Assembly: GCF_905171775.1 (NCBI RefSeq)
Contig: NC_053489.1
Coordinates: 397,585,483 to 397,649,482, forward strand
Origin: Rana temporaria
Lineage: Eukaryota; Chordata; Amphibia; Anura; Ranidae
DNA: 64,000 bases
Direction of reading: 5' to 3'
Shown piece after piece: positions 33,328-45,445 of the stretch. Every line of letters starts with the position of its first letter. Position 1 is the stretch's first letter. The notes under the pieces are model-generated. The model saw only the letters and a program-made list of their open reading frames with translations. It searched no databases and was not told the DNA's origin. Both the position numbers and the translations under genes were made by a program.

Positions 33328-33713
33328 ATGGCCCCCCTTTTTCTCCCTGCTCCGGAAAACCCGGTTGGACCTTCCCTGGTCCAGTAGGGTTGACGGGTTC
33401 AGAGCTTTTAGTCCGAGGTTAACTCCGTTTGGCGTGACTGACCTCCCTTGGCAACTGCTTCAGACTCAGGTATGCCACCGGGTCGTCAGATCACACGCCG
33501 TTCAGTCCCCAAGTCTTTGTGCGATCTGCAGAGTCACCAGAAGTCAGTGTGAAGACGGCGAATGGGTCTGTACACCGCCATCTAGGTGTCCCGCTATGGG
33601 AGGGGGCAGGTTATGGCTCTGAAGTGACAATCACAGGAGATTCATAAAAAGAAAAAGTTATATTTGTTGAAATGCTGTAGCACCGGTGCTCAGAGTTCGG
33701 GGGGGGGGAGGAA

Positions 33714-35306
33714 TCAGGGCCCCATAGGGTCAACCACCCTCTGCTCCCTCCGCAGCCGCCAGTTCTCCTCTTTGAGCTTCTCCAGCTCCATCTCCAGTTC
33801 ATGGAGCCTGGGGGGGTCAGCCTGCTGTGACCTCAGGTGGTTGTTCTCCTCCTCCATGCGGCTTATGCACTCCTCCAGCTCTATGTACTCACGGATCAGC
33901 TCCTGCTTGCTCATGTTCTGCAGGCTCTCCACGTGGTCCTTCATCATCAGGAACTGGGTGGTGGTGTAAGGGGCCACCGGTGGGCCCTTGGCGAACATCT
34001 CGGCCCGCATCTGGGACGCCCGCTGCGACTCCCTCTCCTCCAGTCGCTTCTTCTCCTCCCAGGTCAGCTTGTTATACGGCTTCCAGGACCTCTTCTTCTT
34101 GGGGGGTAGCCGGCGGTGCCTCTTTCTGCCCAGCTCCCTCCAGGGCCCCTCCGGCTCATGGCTGTCGCCCATGACCAGCTGACAATGGTGTTCCCTGTTG
34201 TCCGTAATACCAGATTGTACCGTGAGGACTTCGTAAATGGTGTCCAATGGTTCTTCCGGACCCAGCTCCTGGAGATCCCAAGCCGAGTCTACACAATGGG
34301 CTGCTGCTGGTGGGCGGTACCCCGGTTGAGACCAATTTGACCTGGTGTTGTCGTTCATGGGGCAATTCTGCTTGAAGTGACCCAGCTGTTTGCACCGGAA
34401 GCAGCGTTGTTCGTTGTCCTCCTGGCGTGGATAGCGAGGGCTAGATGTCACCGGTCTGTTAGGAGGTTGGTATCTAGCGGCTGGTGGGTGTGAGGGCACC
34501 GTTGGTCGTGGAGGTTGTACCCGTGATGTGACCTGGTTTGTCTTGCGAGTATCCGCATATTCATCCGCCAACTTTGCGGCCTCTGGTAGAGTCATGGGCC
34601 TGCGATCTCTCACCCAATCTTTGACGTCCGTCTGGATGTGATTGTAAAATTGCTCCAGGAGCATTAGTTGCAAAATGTCCTCTGCGGTGGTGGCCTGGCT
34701 GCTGTTAACCCAGTTAGAGGCCGACAGGGACAACTGGCATGCCTATTCCGCGTAAGAGTCTTTCGTGGTTTTGCGTGAGTCCCTGAACTTCTGTCGGTGG
34801 GACTCTGGGGTTACTGCATAATGAGCCAGGAGCGCTTCTTTAACCCTGGCGTAGCTATGGATATCCTGATCTGGCACGGTCCGGAAAGCATCAGAAGCTT
34901 TGCCTGACAGTTTGCCTGACAATATTGCAACCCAGTCTCTTCTAGCTATTCGGTGTAGGTTACATTGTCGCTCAAAGTCTGCCAGGTAGTTATCAATCTC
35001 ACAGTCCTTTTCATCAAAAGCTTTAAAAGCGCTAAACGGAATCTTCCTTGCGTCTACTGTGCTGTACTCACTGTTTGGAGAATGTGCGGCTGCTTGTTGG
35101 ACTGCTGCCAGTTTTAACTGTAGCTCTGCGTTAACTAACAGGTCCATCACTTTCAGCACCACATCCGGCGTTGGGTTCGGGCCGAACCATGCTAGCTTCT
35201 CTCTCATTAGCTTGTTGGCTGGCGATTCCTCCTCCTGAATCACTGGTGTCTCCATCTCTTGTACTGCTGGCGTTGCTGCAATCCCGTCCTCCTGGTCTAT
35301 CTCCAT
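33714..35306 (-). pseudogene. Gag with capsid/SCAN-like region and zinc knuckle, one stop
   Basis: A minus-strand Gag reading from about 35306 to 33714. The middle has a capsid-type helical region, with a SCAN-like part around LMLLEQFYN..WVRDRRP near 34580-34690. A CCHC zinc knuckle (CFRCKQLGHFKQNC) lies near 34370-34415, and a coiled, Glu/Arg-rich C-terminus follows. An in-frame TAG at 34743-34745 splits it. Gag forms the particle that packages the element's RNA. The family looks Ty3/gypsy-like (Gmr1-type gag is possible), judged on gag only. Confidence 0.85.
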
Positions 35307-35442
35307 TGATTCTGCTATGATGACCCGTTCGGTTTTGTTGCTAGCAATCCTTCCACGAACTTCCAGTAGTTCTTCCAGTGTCTGCTTGGAATCCCGGGTG
35401 TAAAGGAGAGTAGAAGGGAAAATCACGCTGCTGCCAACCAAT

Positions 35443-35999
35443 TGTGACGGTATTGGTATGATATCCCCATCAAAGATTCCCTTCTTCCATAAGAACGTCA
35501 CCCAATATTCCACTAGGAGGAATATTCCTGAGATCGCCCATTAAGCCACACATTAGTCCAGGCTTACTGCTAGACCAAGACAGACTTTAATGTTATATCA
35601 CACAGCTTATATGTCATTTCCAAAACTGTTACAATGACAAATCTCCGCCCCCCTCACACTGGGGCTTCCATACAGATGATTAGGCAGACACGACGGAGCC
35701 GAGTCTGAAAACACATTTTCTTTAGACAATGACATAAATGACGCTGAGTACTAGTTGTACTGAATACATTAACTAGACCGCTCGACCCCGCATATAGAGA
35801 GATAATTACCACAATGAAGCAATCAGAATAATTAACACAAGCCACTTAAACACAGATCTCCTTCACACAACACAATAGATCAATTAACCTTTAGAAATAG
35901 TGAGGGGACATTAGCACGTCAATAGCCTGTTAGCCAGGACAGAATCACACAGGGCAAGCAGGGAGAATTACACTGAGACATATAGGCAAATGCATCACA
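35443..35999 (-). repeat. 5' LTR
   Basis: 557 bp. The expected primer-binding site would lie just inside (about 35425-35442, minus TTGGTTGGCAGCAGCG); I could not assign the tRNA. Confidence 0.9.
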
Positions 36000-38900
36000 T
36001 ACCCCCATTTGTTTTTCGCCTCCGCCCCCAATAGGAAGCATAGAGGGGTCATCACCATCATCAGAGACTCTGTGACATTCAAACTTGGGGAGGTGATTTC
36101 TGATCCTGCTGGTAGATATTTGATTGTTATAGGTGAATTTAATAATCGTTCCTATACTATTGTTAATCTCTATGCCCCTAATGTTCACCAGACTAGGTTT
36201 GTCAATAGGGTGTTCAAGATTCTTTCTTCTGTTAAAAAAGGAGAGGTTATTATATGCGGTGATTTTAACATGACGGTTGATTGCGGTGTTGACACAACCT
36301 CAAAATCTAAACGCCCCCTTCCAACACTATTCCCCACACTCCTGAGAGAGGACTACTATGATGTCTGGAGGTGTCAACACTCCAATGAACGCGACTTCAC
36401 TTTCCATTCAGCAAGGCACAATTCTTACTCCCGTATTGATATGATCTTGGTGGATAGGTCCCTGCTTGGGGTGATCTCCTCCTCCTCCGTTCACGACATC
36501 TCGTGGTCAGACCATGCACCTGTCTCTGTTGTGTTGGAGGAGGAGTTGACCCCCAACCCTGCTCGTGTGTGGAGGGCCAATGCGGGAGTGTTTCAAATGC
36601 AAGATCAGGTAAATAATATTACTAAACAGCTGACTGAATTTTTTGAGTTTAATGAGGGTTCGGTTTCTGATCCGGCTGTCCTGTGGCGTGCCCACAAAGC
36701 CTTCATCAGGGGCGTTCTACTCCAAATTAGCTCAAGGTTAAAACGCCAGCGGACCTTGAAGGTTGACCTTCTCCTGCGGGAGATCAGATCCATAGAGACA
36801 CAAAACAGGACCTCGCCTAACCCAGATCTGTCAGCCAAACTGGTTAAACTCAGATGTGACCTTAGACGCGTTCTCCTAGAATCCCACAATAAGTTAGTTA
36901 AAGCCTTGAAGATGACGTACTACTCCTCTGGTAACAAAGCTGGCAAATTTTTAGCTTGTCACCTTAAGGACCAGAGGACTCGGGCGAAAATCCCCTTTAT
37001 CCGCAACCCGACGAATGATAGCAAACTATATGACCCGAATGACATTGCCAACTCATTCGCTGACTATTACTCATCCCTATATAACCTAAAAAATGACGGT
37101 GACACCCCACAGCCCACAGACCAAGACATACAAAAGTTTCTGGCCGATCTCTCTCTACCCACCCTGTCCCCCTCTCAACTTGAGGACCTAAATGCCCCAA
37201 TTACAGTGGAGGAAATTCTGAAAATGATAGCCAAAATGCCCCTAGGTAAATCCTGGTCCGGATGGGTTACCGAACGACTATTACAGGACGTTCGGCAAAC
37301 TCCTTGCTCCCACATTGCGCTCGGTGTTCTCACAGGCTATGTCCTCTGTCAACCTCCCCCCTGAGATGTTAAATGCCTATGTTGTGACCATACCCAAACC
37401 CGGCAAGCCCCCTGATGTACCTACCAACTTTCGCCCCATCTCATTATTAAATACTGATGTTAAGCTCTATGCCAAAATCCTCGCCCACAGACTTTTAACT
37501 GTTCTGCCATCATTAATCAACCCTGACCAGTCCGGTTTTACGGTAGGCAGACAAGCGTCTGATGCCACCCGCAGGATTATTGGGGTGGTGCAGCATGCTT
37601 GGGCCTCTCGAACGCCTTCTCTGCTCCTCTCTTTGGATGCGGAGAAGGCGTTCGACAGGGTCCATTGGGGCTATATGTCCCAGACCTTAACTAAGTTTGG
37701 GTTTCGGGGTCCTATCATATCAGCTATCCTAGCCCTCTACTCTCATCCCATGGCCCAGGTCTACACTTCTAATTGCCTTTCCCGCCCTTTTCAAATAACT
37801 AATGGGACGCGTCAGGGGTGCCCCCTTTCCCCATCGATTTTTAATCTCTTGATCGAACCACTGGCCGAAAAAATTAGATCCCATCCCCTAATCCTAGGTT
37901 TCTCTATCCAAGATACACTCCATAAGATCAACTTATTCGCCGATGACATCATCCTATCCATAACATCCCCAGCTAAATCACTCCCCCACGTCCAAAATGT
38001 TCTTCAGTCCTTCAGTAACATCTCCTACTACAAAGTTAATTGCTCCAAGTCGGTCATACTGCCTATCCATCTCCCTCCCTCTAACTGGGCATATTTGGAA
38101 GGTGCCTTCCCATATGCGTGGTCTACAAATAGCATCTCATACCTAGGCCTTCAGATCACTCCAGACCCCTCGGGACTAGCGGATGCCAACTACCCGGCTC
38201 TAATAGGGAAACTCTTGAAGGAGTCCACCCAGCTGGCTAAGACAGAACTCTCCTGGTCTGGGCGTCTTGCTTCCTTTAAGATGTTATTGCTACCCCAGAT
38301 CCTGTACGTCTTTCGTACACTTCCTGTCCCCATAAAGCCCCCCCACTTGAGATCCTTGAACTCTATACTGCGGACATACGTGTGGAGCGCACGAAGACCC
38401 AGATGCTCTAAAACAATACTAACTAGACATAGAGCTGCTGGTGGCATGGGTCTTACGGATATAAGGGACTACTATCGCGCAACCCTCCTCAACCAACTAA
38501 AGTCATGGTTTACTGATCCTCCGGTGGTCCCTTGGTGCAGCATCGAACGGTCACTAAGCCCCACTAGGGACCTACCCTCCCTACTATTCCTTGACAGGTT
38601 GAGACCCTTCTCCCTTCACCAGCTTCCCCTATCCATTCGGGCCTCCTTGGGGGCCTGGAGGGACCTCGGACTCATCTCCGACCCTCGGGATGAAATGGTG
38701 GAAGTACCTATCCCCATTGAGACTCTAATAAGTGCTATCCCTAATATCACTCTTGGAGACTAGAAAAGCAGGGGCATCATCCATATCTCGAATCTTTTCC
38801 GAGAGGGCCGCCTCGCCTCCTTTCAGCTCCTCCAGTCCATGTACAACCTCCCCTTGAAAGACATGTACAAGTTTTGCCAAGTATCCCATTTCCTTCAATC

Positions 38901-40463
38901 AATTAACAGCCACAAAATTCTCCTCCCGGTTCAAGTGTGGAAATTCTTAACCTCCCCCACGCCCCTTGTCAAAGGGATACCACTTTTCTACACTCTACTC
39001 CAGCATAGACGCACCTTCGTCAAGGCCCCCCCGTTCTTGAAATGGGAGGCGGATCTTGGCAAGACCTACACAGACTCACAGTGGCAGGTCGCTCTTAATT
39101 CGGTCTTCAAGGCCTCTAAATGCTCAAACCACTGGGAACTTGCCCAGAAGATTTCTCTACGGTGGTATCTCACACCGTACAGGATGTCCAAATTCTCGCT
39201 GGCTAACTCGCCTCTGTGCTGGAGGGGATGTGGAGAGGTGGGTAACATTATGCATGTCTTTTGGAAATGCAAGCACTTGACTAGCTTTTGGAACAGTGTG
39301 TTCAGAGGTATATCCTCTATGACAGGTATTATTACGAGGCCGGGACCTGACCTGGCTCTGCTGAGTTTACACATTGACAAATTCCCCCCTCAGTTCCGAA
39401 CTGTGGTTACACACCTCTTACTAGCTTCCAGATCCCTCATCACTCGGAACTGGAAATCCAATGTAGTCCCCAATCTCTCAAACGTAATCTCCCTCACTCG
39501 AGACAATTACATTTATGAATCCCTGATCGCATCTAGAGCTGGACAGAGGAGGTGCTTTGATAGGAGATGGCAGATATGGACTGAATGGTATAGGGAGTGA
39601 CCTTACCTTGTTTTACCTTAGTTAACCGATTGCTTATGAGCTATTAATGATTACTTACGTCTCAGCGGAGGCTTCCTCCAGCCCTGGTATTAATACGCTA
39701 AGTACTGGTCCTAACTACTAGGTCCATCTCACTCCCACTCCCTTTCCCGTTCCCTTCTCCTTCACCCTCCCCTTCCCACCCCCCTTCATTTCCCTTGCCC
39801 TTTCCCTCCCCCCCTCCCCCCCCGAGCCCTTGCCCCCCCTCACTTCCTTTTTTTTTTTTTTTTTTTTTATTGGTGTTTTTTATTTTCTTTATTTATTTCA
39901 CCATTTATTTCCCTATCTGTAATCATTTCACTGTTCGATGCCTCACCTTTGCTTGTTGCAATTGTACTTCCGTTTTGCATCGTCTACCAACGCTAAATGT
40001 CCATGTGGGGACATATAAAAAATTAGCTGTTAGACTTGTTTGAGGATGTCAACTAATTTGCTGTATCTTACTATGAATCCAAGTTATCTTCAAGCTGTAA
40101 TACTAAGCCTACCATGTGATGTCGTCCTATACTCCTGTATGTTTACTTGTTTCGATGATGTATGACATTCTTTTGTATGCACTAAAATTCCAATAAAAAT
40201 TTAAATTGAAAAAAAAAAAAAAAGTCCATATGAGCCACGTACTGGGCCCCCTGAAGTAGCGGTGGAATTGGAGACTTTGGCATATGCAAAATCTAATAAG
40301 AGGTTCCCCACATAAATATAATATGGAACAAGGCTAGACATTTACAGGCCATAGCTGGTTTTACAGCCCAAATTGGGACAATGGGTACTATCCGGAACTA
40401 CAATCACTGACGTGTGGGGCTCGGTGAAGGAAACACGAAGTCACACACCTATGCTCCATTTTT

Positions 40464-41295
40464 ATGGCAGGTAAATTGAGCACCTTTCCTGATATGTGGG
40501 AGCGGTTCCGTCTCCCACTGACAATGTACTTTTACTATATCCAACTACAGCATGCTGTCAGGGCTCAATCCAGTGGGACTCCGTGGATCCTATCCCCAAC
40601 CCCCATATTTCACTATATGGAAGAGGTATCAAGCCTTGAGGGTTTTATTTCTAACTGTTATTCAATGCTACTCAGGGTATTCCTGATGAGTTTTCCTTTG
40701 GGGATAGTGGCCAAGTGGGAGAATGATGTGGGCACATTTGAAGAGGAACAGTGGGAGGAGGTGCTCCAGGCGGTTCAAATGACATCCCTTAATGTAGCGC
40801 AGAGACTATCACAGTTATATATCATCTTCAGGGTACATTATATGCTCTCTAGGCTGGCCAGAATGGGGGTGAGACCAAGCGAAGACTACCCAAGGTGTGT
40901 GAAAGACCATGGAGACTTGATCCACATGCTGTGGCGCTGCCCCAAACTCTGCCTATATTGGACAGGGGTCCTGAATACTATCAACAAAGTCTTCTCAGTT
41001 AACATTCCGACTGACCCCAGGCATACTAGACGACCTCCCCTTGGAGGATAACTTTAAACCGCCTATTGCAAGAGCCCTATTTCAGGCTTGCCTGCTCATC
41101 CTTGGGCGATGGAAGGCGGCTGACCCTCCCTCGCTCAAGGAATGGATTACCCAAGTGGGGGACACTTTAAGACTAGAAAGGTTAATCTTTCAACACAGAG
41201 GATGCCTTAGCAAATTTGAGGCACAGTGGTCATCTTGGCTTAGTTCCCCGGGCCTGTCCCCAGTAGATCTCATACTGGACAGGCTACTATGCTAA
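40464..41295 (+). pseudogene. L1 ORF2 C-terminus of the old relic
   Basis: It encodes the L1 C-terminal region (RLSQLYIIFRVHYMLSRLARMG, then C..DLIHMLWRCP knuckle), with a frameshift near 41045 joining to SLKEWITQVGDTLRLERL and the stop at 41293-41295. It belongs to a different, older L1 lineage from the full-length copy. Confidence 0.82.
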
Positions 41296-41299
41296 GCCA

Positions 41300-41574
41300 G
41301 CTGCTTGAGGGTTAATAACAGGTTTCACTGTTAAACGTTGGTTTGTGCAGAAGGATATCTAGGATAATCTGTGGAAAAGCATGCTGGAGATACCATGTCG
41401 TGGGCTGTGCATGCTTTGGAAAATCAGCAGCTATCACAGTGCATTGACGGTCTCGCCGTTCATTATGGCAGGTTCCGCGGAAGCTTGAATTTCCTGTGAA
41501 CGCCACATAATGTTCGGTATTTGTCGAACAAGCAAACGCCCGATGTTCGAATCGAACTTATGTTCGAGTCAAAC
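41300..41574. other. Short unassigned repeat with TTCGAAC words
   Basis: The stretch contains repeated 'gttcga' and 'tcgaac' words near 41510-41570. Similar wording follows the gypsy fragments at 48150-48200. It may be part of a short interspersed repeat, but the ends are not visible. Confidence 0.35.
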
Positions 41575-42514
41575 CGCGGGCTCATCCTAGTCTTGGCCAC
41601 TGTGCTGCAACTCAGTTTCAGGGTCTTGGCAATCTTCTTATAGCCTAGGCCATCTTTATGTAGAGCAACAATTATTTTTTTCAGTTTCTCAGAGAGTTAT
41701 TTGCCATGAGGTGCCATTATGAACTTCCAGTGACCAGTATGAGAGAGTGAGAGAGATAACACCAAATTTAACACACCTGCTCCCTATTTACACCCGAAAC
41801 CTTGTAACAATAATGAGTCACATGACATCGGGGAGGGAAAATGGCTAACTGGGCCCAATTTGGATATTTTCACTTAGGGGTATACTCACTTTTGTTGTCG
41901 GTGGTTTTGACATTAATGGTTGTATGTTGGGTTATTTTGAGGGGACAGGAAATTGACACTGTTATACAAGCTGTACACTCACTACTTTACATAGAGCAAA
42001 GTGTAATTTCTTCAGCGTTGACACATGAAAAGATATAAAAAAAAAATTACAAAAATATGAGGGGTGTACTTACTTTTGTGAGACACTGTATATGTAAGGG
42101 TTTTAAAACACTTTAATTTTTCCTTGAAATGTCAATATTCAAGCAACATGATATTGATAACTTTATTCTTCCAAAAAACATCTCTGTGGGAGTTTATTTT
42201 TTATTTTTCTGAAATCATCTCATATGTAAAGTCTTCAACTTGCTTCATCTGATCAGTCCCCACAGACATGGGAGCAGATGGTTCTAATTAAAGAGTAAAT
42301 GCTGCTCTAACTCAAGCCTATCTGGCTGACTCAGAGGAACTCACTGTTTGTTTAACATGCAGTCCTGCCAGCTAAGGCAGAGAATGTTATCTACTGAAAG
42401 AGTTGTGCACTGAAATGAAATGTATCTAAGTGTACCTAAAACCAAAACTTTTTTTTAAGTTTTAGGTACAGTGGTTGCAGGTTTTTATTGGTTCTGGGTT
42501 TGAACAAAGGAAAG

Positions 42515-42755
42515 TGCAAAAAGCTGAATTTATAAAGTCTAGATTTAGGTACATTTTATTCAGACACATACCATAAAAAGCCAACACGTTTTAAGGTTTA
42601 AAGTTTCCCCCCTTCATCAGGGCTTTGGCAAACAAAGAGTGCACTGGACTGATGACATTGGAGTTATTCTGAGGGGTAATTCACCTGATGATCCCACCAG
42701 ATGCCAGTAAAGCCTAAATCAGAACTTTATACATTTTGGCGCTTTTCTCCTTTTC
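42515..42755 (-). mobile_element. Short hammerhead-bearing element D with inverted arms
   Basis: Decayed inverted arms of about 45 bp (42515-42560 and 42712-42755, 'cctaaatc..actttata') enclose a hammerhead-like motif on the minus strand, with AATAAA on that strand near 42556-42561. The plan matches elements A and B on a smaller scale. I did not find a clear target duplication. Confidence 0.55.
42577..42626 (-). ncRNA. Hammerhead-ribozyme-like motif D
   Basis: Canonical CTGATGA box (42620-42614), stem I AAAGCC/GGCTTT of 6 bp with no mismatch, stem II AGG/CCT, a 2-bp stem III (AC-GT-GT) and triplet GTT. The GAAA box reads AAAA, so the essential G12 is lost and cleavage is unlikely. Confidence 0.68.
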
Positions 42756-42761
42756 AGTTTA

Positions 42762-43481
42762 TTTAAAAATAATTTCAGACAGGATAAGGAAATTTCTATC
42801 TGACTCAGCTCATCAATAAGGAATATGGTGGACTTACTCCAATTTATTCAGGTCACCAGATGTTTTTATAATTAAGCCAGAATGAGCAGGGCCCTCTGAT
42901 TCCTCCTGTATTGAATTAGATTGTAACTGTACTATCTACCCTAATATTGTAAAGTGCTGCTCAAACCGATGGCACTATATAAATCCTGTATATTAATATT
43001 AATGATAATAATACTAAGAATACAACAACATAAGTAGAACACGAGTAGAAATCATTTAAATCAGAGGCGTAACTAAAACATTTAAGGCCCTATTGCAAGA
43101 AACCATGAAGGGCCCCCTGGCCCCTGAATTTTATCTTCTACCGTTTTATTTATTCCTTTATTTATTTTTTATTTATTTTTTTACATATTTTTCGAACCCC
43201 TGTTGGGGGGTTTTGGTGAAATATCAGTGGTCTAAACAGACCCTTGTGTAATGTTTCACTTTTGAGACAGATAGGGACTGAGGACAGATTCATCAGTCCC
43301 TTTCTTTGAGGCCTCAGCTGCACAGAATGAATGAACAGAAATGTTGTGATAACAACTATCAAAACTAGGGCAAATGAATGCATGCAGCATTGGCACTGAG
43401 AAAAAAAAATAGAAACCCAGTTCAATAGAAAACAAAAGCTATTTACCAGTCCCACATATCCAAATTGTGGCTTACAACTAT
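42762..43481. other. No gene; decayed repeats
   Basis: No coding region is supported. Weak A/T-rich stretches and a T-rich run at 43150-43190 are present. Frames here lack family motifs. Confidence 0.35.
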
Positions 43482-43863
43482 GGCCCAGATTCACATACCT
43501 CGACGCATCTTTAGGCGGGCGTAGCGGCAAGCACAGTATTCACAAAGGAAATGCTCCCAACGTTGCGCCAGCGTAACGTAATTTCGTAGGCGTAAGCCAG
43601 CGTAAGTGTTAGTGGGTGTGACCTTATGCAAATGATGGTCCGAGCGTGGAGCAGTGTTTTACGCCCGGCATATCATGAACGGAGCATGTGCAGTGACGCG
43701 GACGTATGAGCGCTCCCCTGTGCGCATGCTCACAACTACGCTGGCGCAACTTCCTGGGATACGCCGGCCCAGAGCGCATAAATACACCCAGCCATACGCC
43801 GTCCGGCGCAAAAGTACATCCTGCTTGTTTCCCCCCCTGAAGCAAGGTACTTTTGTTTTTGCG

Positions 43864-45243
43864 ATGGCTGATGTTGAGTCTTAGAGGGACAGGAGGAAGA
43901 AACATTTCTCCCCAGATGAGAAGGCTGTCCTCATCTCGGCCATAGAGAAATATGATGTTTTTCTTCAAGAGTCGCCAGACCAGCAGGGCCAAGAAGCAAG
44001 AAATCCTGGAGCAGATCACCATTGATGTTAATGCCCTTGGTCATGAGTCCCGGACCTCTAAGGACATTAACAAAAAAATCAATGACTTGCGTCGGCATGT
44101 CCGGGATTAAGTGGCCGCCATCAGAAGGTACCAGAGGGGCACGGGGGGTGGACCACCATGTGCTGTGCGGTTGACCCCAGAGGAGAAGGTGATCGCCAGG
44201 TGTCTGGAGAGGGAGCAGGTGGAGGGCCTGGGGGGCTTTGACTCCATTGATCAGGCCTCGAGGATAGGTAAGTGTTTTTTATCCCCCATCCTGTGTGGAG
44301 CATGTGAGGGAGTGGAAGGGAACATGTGACAAGTGTGTGGGTCCACCAACATGTGTATGCTTTGTGTCATCCACAGATGTGTTGGAGGGAGCGGGGTCAT
44401 CTGCTGCCGGTGGCCATCCCACGCCATCCCCGGAACATCTGGCTCAGCCTGACCCCCTAGGAAGCCAAGAGACAGCGGTGGAGGGGAGTGCCCACACCTC
44501 TCCTCTAGAGATGGTTGAGGAGGAGACGGTAAATCTTGATCATGAGGTTTGCCTCTACTTTTAGGAGTCTTCCCTTTTTCCCGGGCCCTCTCAGACCTCC
44601 CCCCATCAGGGGAAGCCCCTCAGGGTCAGCCCCCATCAGGGGAAGCCCCTCAGGGTCAGCCCCCAGCAGGGTAAGCCCCTCAGGGTCAGCCCCCACCCGG
44701 GAAAGCCCCTCAAAGGCCTCCCTGTACAGACAGCCCCAAGCCTCTTCTACCCCCAGGAAGGCGACGCGGAAGACAAGGGGTGTTCCTGAATCACTCCAGG
44801 AACATCTTGCGAGGGACCAGGCCCGCCAGATCCGGCATATGGGTGCTATAGCCGGGGACCTGCGCCAGGTGGCAGACAGCCTGGTCTCCTCGGCCCAGAT
44901 ATCAGACAGCCTGTAGGATGTCAGTGGCAACTGCGCTGCAGTGGTCCCCTGCATTGGGGAGCTGCAGGCCACAACAGCAGACCTCGTGGCAGAGGTAAAG
45001 ACCCTGGCAGTGGCGGTGCAGGCCAACACGGCTGCCATCGAAGCGGAGGGGAGGCAGACGGTGCGCCACCAGCGGGACACCACCACCCGCCAGCTGTGGA
45101 TGCAGGTGCAGACTAATGCAGTCCTCACCCGCATTGCCCTGGAAATGGAGGGCAGGCAGCCAGCACCTGCCAGGAGTGGCAGACCTGGGGATGATCCTCC
45201 TCCAGATGCCCCACCCCCACCCGATGCTCCCCCAGGCAACTGA
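43864..45243 (+). pseudogene. Harbinger Myb-like gene 3, degenerate
   Basis: Exon 1 (43864-44277) encodes RRKKHFSPDEKAVLISAIEKYDVFL and, after a frame change near 43985, NALGHESRTSKDINKKINDLRR, a Myb/SANT-like domain. Stops are at 43882 and 44108. A phase-1 donor GTAAGT follows. Exon 2 starts after CCACAG at 44377 and includes a Pro/Ser repeat and an Arg/Gln-rich helix (LQEHLARDQARQIRHMGAIAG). The last part (44941-45243) is a likely coiled coil ending in a stop. Layout and intron phase agree with the other two Myb-like genes. Confidence 0.72.
44596..44725. repeat. 30-bp tandem repeat in Myb-like gene 3
   Basis: Four copies of a unit containing 'ggggaagcccctcagggtca' lie in the Pro/Ser-rich segment of exon 2. 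Length variation would change the frame only if unit length varied. Confidence 0.88.
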
Positions 45244-45296
45244 GGAGCCGGAGCCGTGGCACCATGCGTGGCCCACGACAGGGCAAATGAGTGCCT

Positions 45297-45445
45297 TTTT
45301 TGCCTCAGGTTCTGAGCTTTTTTATGAATGAATGAATGAATATTATTTTATGTATGTGCTCAAAATATGAGCTTTTTTATTTTATTTATGTGCTCAGGTT
45401 CTGAGCTTTTTTTTTTTATTTATGTGCTCAGGTTCTGAGCTTTTT
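45297..45445. repeat. Tandem repeat, ~35-bp unit with 'gctcaggttctgagc'
   Basis: About four units of 'tgtgctcaggttctgagctt' plus a T-run lie downstream of Myb-like gene 3. The word GCTCAGGTTCTGAGC forms a small hairpin. Confidence 0.85.

Larger units (their letters stand above)
32771..35999 (-). mobile_element. Gag-only LTR retrotransposon, 3.2 kb
   Basis: Two 557-bp LTRs (32771-33327 and 35443-35999) start TGTGACGG and end CATCACA as written. They are flanked by a 5-bp duplication TACCC (32766-32770, 36000-36004). Coding content lies on the minus strand, so 35443-35999 is the 5' LTR. A purine tract sits beside the other LTR near 33328-33350. The LTRs differ at only a few sites that I noticed, so the insertion is recent. 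The 2.1-kb interior has gag and no protease, reverse transcriptase or integrase, so it needs help from another element. Confidence 0.93.
32607..39600 (+). pseudogene. L1 ORF2 (endonuclease and reverse transcriptase), split by LTR element
   Basis: About 1,250 residues once the LTR element and one copy of its duplication are set aside. The frame is in phase across it. The N-terminal APE-type endonuclease has SFNVHGLNHP, ICGDFNM, SRIDMILVD and SDHAPVSVV. The reverse transcriptase has FRPISLLNTDVKLYAKI, NGTRQGCPLSP and LFADDIIL (catalytic Asp pair). The C-terminal knuckle is CWRGCG...HVFWKC. There is a small deletion frameshift near 37250 before PGPDG, and a TAG at 38761-38763. The enzyme nicks target DNA and primes reverse transcription from it. 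Confidence 0.93.
30941..40221 (+). mobile_element. Full-length L1 LINE, ~6.05 kb, with LTR element inside
   Basis: It starts CGGGGGCGTGGC and ends in an A tail (40208-40221) after AATAAA. It is flanked by a ~13-bp duplication aag(c/t)ccatatgag (30928-30940, ~40222-40234). The order is a short 5' UTR, ORF1 (31081-32232), a 374-bp spacer, ORF2 (32607-39600) and a 3' UTR. The LTR element at 32771-35999 interrupts ORF2. Only a few inactivating changes are seen, so it is young. Confidence 0.92.
30660..41300 (+). mobile_element. Old truncated L1 relic, split by a younger L1
   Basis: The left piece (about 30660-30940) reads as L1 ORF2 (ALKIALSILSLGPS, LPNPWIYYIQVVAQLQH) and the right piece (40235-41295) continues to the ORF2 stop. 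The younger L1 lies between. The piece is 5' truncated and carries frame changes, including a G-run near 30789. Confidence 0.8.
28604..42088 (-). mobile_element. Tc1/mariner relic hosting a five-layer nest
   Basis: Left end CAGTATCTCACAAAAGTGAG and its inverse at 42088 are flanked by TA (28602-28603, 42089-42090). The remaining own sequence is 28604-28902, 29829-about 30650 and about 41575-42088. It was later entered by a TTAA element (28907-29824) and by an L1 (about 30660-41300). The element is old and decayed and its transposase is on the minus strand. Confidence 0.88.
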
